NCBI RefSeq assembly: GCF_052057775.1
Contig: NZ_CP195121.1
Coordinates: 372,001 to 436,000, forward strand
Direction of reading: 5' to 3'
DNA: 64,000 nt
Source of the DNA: Methanococcoides sp052057775
GTDB taxonomy: Archaea; Halobacteriota; Methanosarcinia; Methanosarcinales; Methanosarcinaceae
Of this stretch, positions 1-8,005 are shown piece by piece. Within the stretch, counting starts at the first letter, position 1; every line of letters begins with the position of its first letter. Position numbers and translations under genes: made by a program. The notes beneath the pieces were generated by a model. That model had not been told where the DNA came from. It saw nothing but the letters and a program-made list of their open reading frames with translations, and did not search any database.

Positions 1-446
1 TCAACATATCAGGAGCAGGGATGGTGGGAGCCATCGGTACAGCAGCAAGGATCTTTTCCGCACTTGCAAACGCAGGAGTCAACATCGTCATGATCAGCCA
101 GAGCTCTTCCGAAGCCAACATGTCCCTTGTTGTAGATGATGCACACCTTAAGATGGCCCTGAAAGCATTGAAATCCGAATTCAACAAAGATGTTGTCAGG
201 GAAGTCGTGTATGACAAGGATGTTTGTGTTGTAGCAGTGGTAGGTGCCGGAATGGATGGCATCCCTGGTGTTGCAGGGAAGGTGTTCGGAGCTCTCGGCA
301 GGGATAAGATCAATGTAATAATGATCAGCCAGGGATCATCACAGCACAACATTTCCTTCACTATCAAAGAGAATGATGCAGAAAATGCAGTAAGGGTACT
401 GCACCAGGAATTCGGTCTTGGGTCAAAGAAGGAAGCTGAAAAATAA
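1..446 (+). CDS. lysC: Aspartate kinase, C-terminal ACT domains (partial)
   Basis: The 5' end lies outside the window. The visible ~147 residues hold two ACT units. The first has the NISGAGM stretch and NIVMISQSSSE; the second has GAGMDGIPGVAGKVFGAL followed by INVIMISQGSSQHNISF. This doubled ACT pattern is the allosteric end of aspartate kinase, which phosphorylates aspartate at the entry to lysine, threonine and methionine synthesis and is inhibited there by pathway amino acids. The reading frame is open from base 3. It stops at a TAA that is followed at once by the Shine-Dalgarno sequence of purM, so the two genes are probably co-transcribed. The kinase domain cannot be judged from this window. 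Confidence 0.9.
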   Translation, partial: NISGAGMVGAIGTAARIFSALANAGVNIVMISQSSSEANMSLVVDDAHLKMALKALKSEFNKDVVREVVYDKDVCVVAVVGAGMDGIPGVAGKVFGALGRDKINVIMISQGSSQHNISFTIKENDAENAVRVLHQEFGLGSKKEAEK

Positions 447-459
447 GGAGGCCATAGAA

Positions 460-1461
460 TTGAGTGAGAAACATCTTACATACGCAGATTCCGGAGTGGA
501 CATCGAAAAAGAAGAGTCCACTATCAAAGCACTGACCGGCGGAATGACATACAGGCGTGAGGGTCTGGGAGCTCCGCTGACAGATATCGGCCACTATGCA
601 GGCCTCATCGATTTCGGAGAATATGCGCTGGCAATGGCAACCGATGGTGTCGGTTCAAAAGTGCTCATCGCAAATGAGATGAAACGCTGGAACACAGTTG
701 GCATCGACTGTATCGCCATGAATGTGAACGACCTTCTGGCAATCGGTGCAGAACCTATCAGTTTCGTGGATTACCTTGCACTTGAGGAGCACACCGATGA
801 TTTCGCACGTCAGATCGGCGAGGGACTTACAAAGGGAGCAGAGATCTCAAGAATGACCATCGTCGGAGGAGAGACAGCAACACTCCCGGAGATCGTAAAC
901 GGCTTTGACCTTGCAGGCACATGCCTTGGAATGGTGAAGAAGGACGAGATCATCACCGGCGAGAGGGTACAGCTTGGCGATGTACTCGTAGGAATTCCAA
1001 GCAGCGGAGTACACAGCAACGGATACACACTTGTCAGGAAGATAGTCGACCAGTCAGGATATTCATATCACGACAGGTTCCCATACAACACAGAGACGAC
1101 AATTGGTGACGAACTGCTGATACCAACACGGATCTACATGGAAGTCCTCGATGTAATAAAGGAATGTGACGTTCACGGACTTGCACACATCACCGGAAGC
1201 GGTCTCCTGAAACTCAGGAGAGTGACCGACCTGGGATTTGATATCACTGACCCGATCGAGCCAAATTCCATTTTCAGGTTCCTTCAGGAAGAAGGCAATG
1301 TGGACGATCTTGAGATGTACCGCACATTCAATATGGGAATGGGCTTTTTGATCATCCTGCCTGAAGAAGATGCTCAGAAGGCAGCCGAGATGACCGGCGG
1401 AAAGATAGTCGGAAAGATCGTGGAAAGCGGCATCCGTGTCGGAGACCTCGAGATAGTATAA
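460..1461 (+). CDS. purM: Phosphoribosylformylglycinamidine cyclo-ligase (AIR synthetase)
   Basis: About 333 residues, the normal PurM length. It closes the imidazole ring of AIR with ATP in purine synthesis. Recognisable features are the N-terminal YADSGVDI, the glycine-rich LTGGMTYRREGLGAPLTDIGHYAG, MATDGVGSKV, the metal-binding MNVNDLLAIGAEP and GGETATLPE, and the C-terminal HITGSGLL. A longer in-frame start at 418 overlaps the aspartate kinase gene. I chose TTG at 460 because AAGGAGG at 445-451 lies 8 bases upstream and the protein then begins with the family-typical MSEKHLTYADSG. It follows aspartate kinase directly and is followed without a gap by a small unknown gene. purH, another purine gene, lies far away near 57.3 kb. 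Confidence 0.95.
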   Translation: MSEKHLTYADSGVDIEKEESTIKALTGGMTYRREGLGAPLTDIGHYAGLIDFGEYALAMATDGVGSKVLIANEMKRWNTVGIDCIAMNVNDLLAIGAEPISFVDYLALEEHTDDFARQIGEGLTKGAEISRMTIVGGETATLPEIVNGFDLAGTCLGMVKKDEIITGERVQLGDVLVGIPSSGVHSNGYTLVRKIVDQSGYSYHDRFPYNTETTIGDELLIPTRIYMEVLDVIKECDVHGLAHITGSGLLKLRRVTDLGFDITDPIEPNSIFRFLQEEGNVDDLEMYRTFNMGMGFLIILPEEDAQKAAEMTGGKIVGKIVESGIRVGDLEIV

Positions 1462-1740
1462 ATGGCCTGTATCAACGACATACCCTATGAGATCCTTCTG
1501 AAGGGAGGATCACCACAACAGTGTGAAGACTTCATCCAGAAGGAATGTGATGAGGTCTATCACGTCAAAGGTGGTTATAAGATACGGGGAGTACTCCTCC
1601 ACGGAGGAAACTCCATCCCCATCGGCGTCAAGGGGAATGACCTTATATTCCAGTTCATAAAACCATGCAGCGGGCTTTTCATACTGAAGATCCGCGATGC
1701 ACAGGACGAGATAGAAAAATTGCGCAATGCCATGAAATGA
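1462..1740 (+). CDS. Small conserved hypothetical protein
   Basis: This 92-residue protein has an ATG directly after the purM stop, so translation is probably coupled. It has no signal peptide or membrane segment. The sequence suggests a small alpha/beta fold with two early cysteines (C3, C21) and CxxxxC-like spacing around QKECDEVY, then the strand-rich GVLLHGGNSIPIGVKGNDLIFQFIKPCSGLFIL and a C-terminal helix. It resembles small methanogen-specific proteins of the DUF1894 type, but I cannot confirm that by reading. Function is unknown. Its stop codon touches the stop codon of the convergent gene on the other strand. Confidence 0.75.
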   Translation: MACINDIPYEILLKGGSPQQCEDFIQKECDEVYHVKGGYKIRGVLLHGGNSIPIGVKGNDLIFQFIKPCSGLFILKIRDAQDEIEKLRNAMK

Positions 1741-2307
1741 TCATAACTTCGATCTTCTGGCATTATCCATGACACAACCGAGGAAATCCGGGGAAGGGAA
1801 CTCGTGGACCGTCGTGGCAATTATCAACCCTTCACCTACTTTTTTTACCACCATTACAGCCTGACCATCGTCATTGTTTAAGATAACATTGCCATCTGTG
1901 GAAGAGAAATACCCGTCACATTCCACGACCATCTCAGGATCTGAGACTATGCACTGTGCCCCATGCTCCCCCACACGATGAAGGCTGGTCTCACCGTGTT
2001 TTTCTGTATATGTGAGCTTCATGGGCAACCAGTCGTGATCATAGGTTGTGACAAGAGCTCCGAATACGACAAGTACACCTCCGGCATTTACGAACTTTTC
2101 AAACGCTTTCCCATTCCTTTCGATCCCCGGAAGGATCTTCGTGTATGCCGGATTGGCAAATCCCGTGGGGACGATGACACATTTGCATGAAGGAAGAAAA
2201 GGTGTACCCAAAGCAGTGGAAAGGATGCGCTGACATTTCAGGCCGTTTTCCTCAAAGAGTTTCTCAAAAAGCAAAGGGGTGTCCCAGAGAAGCATCACGT
2301 CTGTCAT
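1741..2307 (-). CDS. Hypothetical protein with a possible glutamine-amidotransferase-like fold
   Basis: 188 residues. The layout is N-terminal MLLWDTPLL, then CVIVPTGFANP, a helix, and GGVLVVFGALV, then GEGLIIATTVHEF near the end. Alternating hydrophobic strands and glycine turns suggest the class I amidotransferase-like Rossmannoid fold found in many archaeal proteins of unknown role, but the Cys-His-Glu triad is not visible. The gene is convergent with the small gene downstream of purM, with no bases between the two stop codons. No operon partner is seen on its own strand before glnA. Coding is supported by the open frame, consistent codon use and absence of an equally long alternative. Confidence 0.65.
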   Translation of the reverse strand: MTDVMLLWDTPLLFEKLFEENGLKCQRILSTALGTPFLPSCKCVIVPTGFANPAYTKILPGIERNGKAFEKFVNAGGVLVVFGALVTTYDHDWLPMKLTYTEKHGETSLHRVGEHGAQCIVSDPEMVVECDGYFSSTDGNVILNNDDGQAVMVVKKVGEGLIIATTVHEFPSPDFLGCVMDNARRSKL

Positions 2308-2410
2308 GAGAGGAAACTAAACATTGAATGGCCTTAAATTTTCCTGTGTATTCCGGAAAAGAAGGAGAGGCAGACGAAATAAAAAGAGAATAAATGAGAG
2401 TCAGGGACCC

Positions 2411-3739
2411 TCAAATGGTGTTAAGGTATCTTTCGATCTCCCAGTCGTGGACCTGTATACGATATGCATCCCAGTCAGCTCTTGCAAGCCTCAGGACGTT
2501 CTCATGGACGTGCTCACCAAGTGCCTCGTGCAAGAGGTCACTTTCAGCAAGGTAATTTGCAGCATCCTTGATGGTTGATGGGAGTGTCTCTATGCCAAGC
2601 TCCTGAAGACCCTTGTCAGAAAGCTCGAAGATGTTCTCTTCCCTTGACTCTCCCGGATCGATCTTGTTCCTGATACCATCCAGACCTGCTGCAAGGACGG
2701 CAGCAAAGGTAAGATATGGGTTACATGATGGATCAGGACTCCTGAGCTCCACACGGGTACCCTTACCTCTTGCAGCAGGGATACGGATAAGGGAGCTTCT
2801 GTTGGCACCGGACCATGCAATGTATACCGGAGCCTCGTAACCAGGTACCAGACGCTTGTAAGAGTTTACAAGAGGGTTGGAAATAGCTGTGATGGCTTTT
2901 ACATGTTTAAGAAGTCCGCCAATGAAGTAGCGAGCCTCATCGCTTATCTGCATGTCACCCTCCGGATCGTAGAAAGCATTCTCCCCGTTCTTTGAAAGGG
3001 AGAGGTTCACGTGCATGCCTGATCCGTTCTCACCAAAGATAGGCTTTGGCATAAAGGTTGCATGCAAGCCGTTCAGCTTTGCAATGGTACGGGTAACATA
3101 CTTGAATGTCATGACATTGTCAGCAGTGGAAAGTGCATCGCCATACTTGAAATCGATCTCGTGCTGACCGAAAGCAACCTCGTGATGAGATGCCTCGATA
3201 TCAAATCCAAGTTCCATGAGAGTAAGGACGATATCACGGCGAATATCCTCTGCAAGGTCAGCAGGTGCGAACTCAAAGTATCTGCCAAAATCATGAGGTA
3301 TGGTGGTTGCTTTACCATCCACTTTCTCGAAAAGGAAGAACTCAAGTTCAGGACCCACATTGAGTGAAAAGCCCATCTCTTCAGCTTCCTTCATAACCTG
3401 CTGGAGGACATATCTAGGATCGCCTTTAAATGGAGTTCCGTCGGGCAGATAGATGTCACATATCATCCTTGCGACGACACCCTTGGCCTGATCCCATGGG
3501 AGTATCGCAAATGAGGAGACATCCGGTTTCAGGACCATGTCCGATTCATTGATACGGACAAAACCTTCAATAGAAGAGCCGTCAAAGGATATTCCCGAAC
3601 CAAGTGCTTTTTCTACCTGTGTCACGGGGATCTCGACATCTTTCACGACACCCTGAATGTCCGTGAACTGCAGCCTGATAAACTTAACATTGTTTGCCTC
3701 AATGGCCTTGAGTACATCTTCTTTGGTATTGATATTCAT
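2411..3739 (-). CDS. glnA: Type I glutamine synthetase
   Basis: 442 residues from the ATG at 3739 (446 from an in-frame GTG at 3751). It makes glutamine from glutamate, ammonia and ATP. Visible motifs are DGSSIEGF, the metal-binding GPELEFFLF, the ATP-binding FMPKPIFGENGSGMHVN, ammonia-site SGANRSSLIRIP and the C-terminal RSPDPSCNPYL. The adenylylation site of GlnE-controlled enzymes (NLYDLP type) reads NIFELS here and has no tyrosine, so this is the non-adenylylated GSI-alpha kind, probably controlled by effectors or small partner proteins. It sits with F420H2:NADP oxidoreductase and gdhA on the same strand, but the 270-350-base gaps suggest separate promoters. Confidence 0.96.
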   Translation of the reverse strand: MNINTKEDVLKAIEANNVKFIRLQFTDIQGVVKDVEIPVTQVEKALGSGISFDGSSIEGFVRINESDMVLKPDVSSFAILPWDQAKGVVARMICDIYLPDGTPFKGDPRYVLQQVMKEAEEMGFSLNVGPELEFFLFEKVDGKATTIPHDFGRYFEFAPADLAEDIRRDIVLTLMELGFDIEASHHEVAFGQHEIDFKYGDALSTADNVMTFKYVTRTIAKLNGLHATFMPKPIFGENGSGMHVNLSLSKNGENAFYDPEGDMQISDEARYFIGGLLKHVKAITAISNPLVNSYKRLVPGYEAPVYIAWSGANRSSLIRIPAARGKGTRVELRSPDPSCNPYLTFAAVLAAGLDGIRNKIDPGESREENIFELSDKGLQELGIETLPSTIKDAANYLAESDLLHEALGEHVHENVLRLARADWDAYRIQVHDWEIERYLNTI

Positions 3740-3786
3740 TGCATCGCCCACATCAATGTATTGATTTGTGCCTAATTGCTTAGAGG

Positions 3787-3840
3787 TATATATGAATTTA
3801 TGGTCTAAAACCTACCGTTAATATATCATGTTTTTGGTAG
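3787..3840 (-). promoter_or_regulatory. Probable glnA promoter with upstream inverted repeat
   Basis: On the minus strand a TATA-like box (TATATAT at 3787-3793) would place transcription start near 3765, upstream of both possible glnA starts. Just upstream is an inverted repeat, CTACC at 3812-3816 and GGTAG at 3836-3840, with 19 bases between the arms. The methanogen nitrogen repressor NrpR binds palindromes, but of the opposite half-site orientation as I recall it, so assigning this to NrpR is not justified. The rest of the 347-base gap 3740-4086 is AT-rich with no gene that I can support. Confidence 0.4.
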
Positions 3841-4086
3841 ATCCAATTGGTCCTTCATAAAAATATGTCAGAAAACGTTATTTAAGTACTTTGGCAAAAG
3901 GATAAGGTAAAGAAGGAAACTGTAGATCCCTTTTTGAGGGGATATTTTTGAAATCCAAATTAATATTGACGGACGGAATCTTTCAGTTTCCCTTATCAGA
4001 AGCCAATCAGTAATTAGCAGGAATAGGATATATAGTCACTGGTAAGATACAGCGACCCTTAACCCTATGCCTGCTTAGTGATCGAT

Positions 4087-4812
4087 TTAAACAAAGCGAA
4101 TACCTACATCATGCATCTTGTTGCGTATGGCAATGTTGATCACCAGAGGTGTCAGTGACTCAACCATACCAGAGGTCTCAATAGGACCAATGTCAAGAGG
4201 ACGCATGTTAGGGATATCCCTTACAAGATCAAAGACCACATTCTTTGAATACATGGAATTTCCACAGACCGCAATGTCATAATCAAGATCAATGTCAAGA
4301 TCTGCAAGTTTCTTTGCAGGAACATTGTGGAAAGCTGATACCAGCTCGGTGCCTTCCGGCAGGAGACATGCTATCTCCTCGGCGGCGCTGCCTGCTTCAG
4401 GAGTTGTGTAACAGAAATAATCGGCATTGTATTTTGAATCTGAGGCGTCAATGGTTATCGGAGAATTGGAGCCCTCCTGCTTGATATAGCAGCGGTCCTT
4501 CTCCATAGGAACTACCACAGAGACAACTATCTGATCCTTCAATACCGGAGAGATGAGCTCAACGACTGATGGCACCTGTTCGTAGCGTATTGCAACTATA
4601 ATGACATCTGCAGCTTCTGCTGCTGCCCTGTTATCCATACCCTCAATAGTTGCATCAATGCCCCTATGCTGCAGTATCTTAGTATATTCAGATGCTACAT
4701 CCATGGCCTTTTCTGCACTTCGGGAGCCTACTATCACATCATGTTTCTGACCCCATCGGAGAGCAAATCCTTTACCAATATTACCAGTTCCACCAAGTAT
4801 TGCGATCTTCAT
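4087..4812 (-). CDS. npdG: F420H2:NADP+ oxidoreductase (NADPH-dependent F420 reductase)
   Basis: 241 residues. It moves hydride between reduced coenzyme F420 and NADP+, supplying NADPH for biosynthesis in methanogens. The N-terminus MKIAILGGTGNIGKGFALRW is the NADP-binding Rossmann motif, followed by VGSRS, where Ser/Arg bind the 2'-phosphate. Later come EAADVIIVAI, the SAFHNVPAKKL segment typical of this family, and CGNSMYSKN. A longer in-frame TTG at 4833 exists. I chose ATG at 4812 because it gives the canonical N-terminus. The neighbours glnA and gdhA make NADPH-linked ammonia assimilation a sensible context, though the gene appears transcribed alone. Confidence 0.92.
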   Translation of the reverse strand: MKIAILGGTGNIGKGFALRWGQKHDVIVGSRSAEKAMDVASEYTKILQHRGIDATIEGMDNRAAAEAADVIIVAIRYEQVPSVVELISPVLKDQIVVSVVVPMEKDRCYIKQEGSNSPITIDASDSKYNADYFCYTTPEAGSAAEEIACLLPEGTELVSAFHNVPAKKLADLDIDLDYDIAVCGNSMYSKNVVFDLVRDIPNMRPLDIGPIETSGMVESLTPLVINIAIRNKMHDVGIRFV

Positions 4813-4945
4813 AACAATCCCATTAATCTCCAAGGTTAGTTATATCTGTTTTGTTAAGTAAAAAAGCAGAGCGGGTAAAAAAGAGAGAGGGATGGGCCCT
4901 CTCCCTTCAAGACCCAAGAGGTATTTTTGAATTCTTAAGCAATAC

Positions 4946-6193
4946 TTAGAACCATCCACGGTCTGCCATTGCTTCAACAACACGGTTTACAGCAACGACG
5001 TATGCAGCGGTCCTCATGTTGATGTTGTATTCCTTGGAAGCCTCGAGGACAGCGTGGTATGCGTTGGTCATCTTAGCGTCAAGACGGTTGTGGACACGCT
5101 CTTCACTCCAGCGGTACATGTAGAAGTTCTGGACCATTTCGAAGTAGGATACAGTAACTCCACCACCGTTACAGAGGAAGTCAGGGATCAGGTGTACACC
5201 CTTCTCGAAGAGGATCTCGTCTGCTTCAGGTGTTGTTGGACCGTTTGCAAGTTCTGCCACGATCTTTGCCTTGATGTTCTCTGCATTCTCGTGTGTGATG
5301 ACGTGCTCAAGAGCTGCTGGGACAAGTATATCGACATCGAGCTCAAGGAGGTCTTCGTTGGAGATTGGTTCTGTTCCTGCGAGGCCGACAACTGAACCGG
5401 TTTCCATCTTGTGGTCCTGTGCTGCCTGTGCACTGAGACCGTCCATGTTCACGACACCGCCCCTGCTGTCACTGACAGCAACGACCTTGCATCCGAAGAG
5501 CTCTTCACAGAGTACACCAGCGAAGTAACCTGCGTTACCGTATCCCTGGATTGCTACTGTTGCGCCCTTGAGGTCAAGACCGATCTCTTCTGCTGCTTCA
5601 CGGACTGCGTAGAGACCACCACGTGCTGTTGCGTCACCACGGCCGAGTGAACCGCCGATGCTGAGTGGCTTACCGGTGATGACACCAGCCTGGTTCTTGC
5701 CTGCGAACTTGGAGAACTCGTCCATCATCCATGCCATCATCTGTGGGTTGGTGTAGACATCAGGTGCAGGTACATCCTTGTCAGGACCTACGATCATTGA
5801 GATGCTTGAAATGAACTTCCTTGAAAGGCGCTCGAGCTCACCAGCGGACATTTCCTTAGGGTTGCAGATAACTCCACCCTTACCTCCACCGAGAGGGATG
5901 TCCATTACTGCACATTTCCAGGTCATCCATGCTGCAAGTGCCTTGACTGTGTCAACGGTCTCTTCTGGGTGGAAGCGGATACCACCTTTTGTTGGACCCC
6001 TTGCATCATTGTACTGTACCCTGAATCCCTGGAAGACCTTTACGGATCCATCGTCCATGCGGATAGGAAGGGATACGTGCATTTCCCTCATTGGGTTCCT
6101 GAGGATCTCATGGATACCTTCATCGAGCTCAAGGATATCTGCGCACTTCTTTAACTGCTTTCTTGCATTTTCAAATGGGTTCTGTTCTGCCAT
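4946..6193 (-). CDS. gdhA: Glutamate dehydrogenase
   Basis: 415 residues, normal for the hexameric enzyme. It interconverts 2-oxoglutarate plus ammonia and glutamate with NAD(P)H. Signatures are GFRVQYNDARGPTKGGIRFHP, the substrate-binding WKCAVMDIPLGGGKGG with the catalytic lysine region, DVPAPDVYT, IQGYGNAGYFAG of the dinucleotide fold, and VPAALEHVIT. The ATG at 6193 has GAGGT about 8 bases upstream. A minus-strand TATA box (GAGATATATAGCC around 6251-6263) would start transcription near 6230 and leave a leader of about 35-40 bases. Cofactor preference cannot be decided by eye. Confidence 0.96.
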   Translation of the reverse strand: MAEQNPFENARKQLKKCADILELDEGIHEILRNPMREMHVSLPIRMDDGSVKVFQGFRVQYNDARGPTKGGIRFHPEETVDTVKALAAWMTWKCAVMDIPLGGGKGGVICNPKEMSAGELERLSRKFISSISMIVGPDKDVPAPDVYTNPQMMAWMMDEFSKFAGKNQAGVITGKPLSIGGSLGRGDATARGGLYAVREAAEEIGLDLKGATVAIQGYGNAGYFAGVLCEELFGCKVVAVSDSRGGVVNMDGLSAQAAQDHKMETGSVVGLAGTEPISNEDLLELDVDILVPAALEHVITHENAENIKAKIVAELANGPTTPEADEILFEKGVHLIPDFLCNGGGVTVSYFEMVQNFYMYRWSEERVHNRLDAKMTNAYHAVLEASKEYNINMRTAAYVVAVNRVVEAMADRGWF

Positions 6194-6251
6194 AGAATTT
6201 ACCTCGCATTTAATTTTAGATAATAATACTATTTTTTTAAAAGACCATGAG

Positions 6252-6262
6252 AGATATATAGC
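6252..6262 (-). promoter_or_regulatory. TATA box for gdhA
   Basis: Read on the minus strand this is GCTATATATCTC, a standard archaeal TATA element about 60 bases before the gdhA ATG. It predicts a short leader that includes the GAGGT ribosome-binding site. Confidence 0.5.
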
Positions 6263-6263
6263 C

Positions 6264-6995
6264 TTTTTTGTTAATATTTTTTTTAATCATCTGATTCGTG
6301 AGTATAGAGTCCTACAACCAGCCAGATGACTAGGCTAGCTATTACCGAGAGGGTGTATATAATAGTGTCGTTGCTTGTTAGCGCGAATTAATTAATACTA
6401 TAAAAAAATAGCGGAAATCACTTTCTGGTAACCAGTTAATGATATATAAGAAATGCCATAGAGTAACGATATATAAAAGTTGTCAAATTACAACATATAT
6501 CAGCCAACATTTCAAGCATATAACAGGATCATGGAGTACAGTGTACGACATCCACCTCTAAAACAAACCAGCAAAAAACGTATCAATCGACCAATCCAAG
6601 GATTTGACTGTAAAGGCAGGGAAGAAATCACAAGCAAGATCTGACAGGAGATCATCCTGTCTAAATATATTAGTACAGGAGATATTTTATGGCCATTCCC
6701 ATCTTTTACGATACATTTATATTCCGATACTTTGTTGTATCAGATGGCGCATTGTAAGGTCCTTGCATGAGAATATGGCAGAGCCTTTCAGTGAATGTAC
6801 AGACAACCTCAATGCGGCACATACGATAATGCGACATAAGCCTGACACGAGGGAAACCGGAAGGGACAGCGGGGATCCCATTAGGATGATCTTTCGGAGT
6901 TAGTGGGCCGGGCTACAGCATTATCGACATCTTTTAGGATCACATTGAAATTGACATTCATATTATTCATATTATATTGTAACAGGACAACATCC
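6264..6995. other. Gene-poor interval with plus-strand promoter-like repeats
   Basis: No convincing gene is found in about 730 bases. Two similar plus-strand TATA-like blocks occur at 6434-6451 and 6460-6479 (both containing GATATATAA). The second, CGATATATAAAAG, is a strong archaeal TATA match. An inverted repeat GTTGT-N6-ACAAC follows at 6479-6494, close to the predicted start near 6500. A 99-codon open frame at 6604-6903 starts with TTG, lacks a ribosome-binding site and reads unlike a protein. The interval could hold a small RNA, a long leader for the YggU gene, or decayed sequence. Confidence 0.4.
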
Positions 6996-7301
6996 ATGTC
7001 TTTTCAAAACGCACTGAAGGATAAAGGGGACAGCATAACCATTGAACTGGAAGTGACACCCGGTTCCAGGAAAGCCTCATTTCCCGAAGGCTATAACCAG
7101 TGGCGACAGCGAATAGAGATAAAACTGACAGCCGCTGCCCAGAAAGGAAAGGCAAACGAGGAGCTCATAAACAGCCTTGCAGACTTTTTTAAGATAAATA
7201 CTGCCAGCATTGCGATCAGATCAGGCGCAAGGAGTTCAAAGAAGACAGTTGAGATAAAAGGCCTCGAGTATGATGAAGCTGTCAGGATGCTTGAAGGGTA
7301 G
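6996..7301 (+). CDS. YggU/DUF167 family protein
   Basis: 101 residues from ATG 6996. The reading frame is open back to 6903, but the extra N-terminus is a random-looking hydrophobic run, so I use the internal ATG giving MSFQNALKDKGD. The protein shows the DUF167 core: ITIELEVTPGSRK, RIEIKLTAAAQKGKANEELI (KGKAN is the family signature) and IAIRSGARSSKKTVEIKG. The family is small, widespread and of unsettled function. The stop is TAG, the only amber terminator among the confident genes here, and it is followed two codons later by TGA. Confidence 0.85.
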   Translation: MSFQNALKDKGDSITIELEVTPGSRKASFPEGYNQWRQRIEIKLTAAAQKGKANEELINSLADFFKINTASIAIRSGARSSKKTVEIKGLEYDEAVRMLEG

Positions 7302-7379
7302 ATGTGACAAAATAAACTGCGGCCTGACTAAAAAAAGAAACCATCAATAATATATACTGTTGTTTGCATATAAAAACGA

Positions 7380-7997
7380 ATGTCACTTACTCAAGTTCTT
7401 ACTAATCCAAATGGCTTCTTTGCAGAAAAGGCCAAAACTGAAGTTGAAATGAGAACTCCGATCCTCATAATACTTGTCATTGCAGTGCTGGGTGCAATTA
7501 ATGGTGTGATAATGACCCGGAAGATCATGGAGATCCTTCCCCCTGAAGCGGCAGCTTTTGCAAGCATAGGAGCAATTGGAGCAGCGATTGGTGCTTTTAT
7601 CGGTGCATTCTTCATGTGGATCATATATTCAGGTGTCTTCTATGCAATCTCATCCATCCTTGGAGGAGAGGGAAGCTTCAAGCGCGTTCTTGAAGCTGTT
7701 GCATACGGTTTCATCCCATCCATTGCAAGCAGCATCATAGGTGTTATTGTGATAGCTACCTCCTTCTCAATGGAGAACTTCGACATGCAGAACCCCGAAC
7801 TCATGGAACAGGCAATGCTCAATGACCCCACAATGAGAATGTCAATGATCCTGGGTATCCTTTTCACACTATGGAGTGCAAACATCTGGATATTCGGACT
7901 TGTCCATGCAAGGCACATGAGCGTAAAGAACGCAGCAATATCCGTACTGGTGCCTGTAGGACTCTATATATTGTACACTGCAAGTAAGTTCATGTAA
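7380..7997 (+). CDS. Yip1-domain multi-spanning membrane protein
   Basis: 205 residues with about five hydrophobic segments (around 28-45, 58-80, 84-95, 114-130, 155-175, 185-200). The N-terminus LTQVLTNPNGFFAEK is characteristic of archaeal Yip1-like proteins. The mid segment GGEGSFKRVLEAVAYGFIPSI is the family core. The biochemical role of archaeal Yip1 proteins is unknown. Eukaryotic relatives act in membrane traffic. It lies 8 bases before the anchored exported protein and the ABC genes, in the same direction, suggesting a shared operon with an envelope role. Confidence 0.85.
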   Translation: MSLTQVLTNPNGFFAEKAKTEVEMRTPILIILVIAVLGAINGVIMTRKIMEILPPEAAAFASIGAIGAAIGAFIGAFFMWIIYSGVFYAISSILGGEGSFKRVLEAVAYGFIPSIASSIIGVIVIATSFSMENFDMQNPELMEQAMLNDPTMRMSMILGILFTLWSANIWIFGLVHARHMSVKNAAISVLVPVGLYILYTASKFM

Positions 7998-8005
7998 GTC
8001 CATAG

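Noticed and set aside
3812..3840. Assigning the glnA inverted repeat to NrpR
   Set aside because: The half-sites are in the orientation CTACC...GGTAG with a 19-base spacer, unlike the NrpR operators I know, so only a generic inverted repeat is reported.
6604..6903. 99-codon plus-strand open frame before the YggU gene
   Set aside because: It starts with TTG without a ribosome-binding site, has no recognisable protein character, and its composition resembles shifted non-coding sequence. Reading through its TAG stop gains only a few codons before TGA, so it is not a pyrrolysine candidate.
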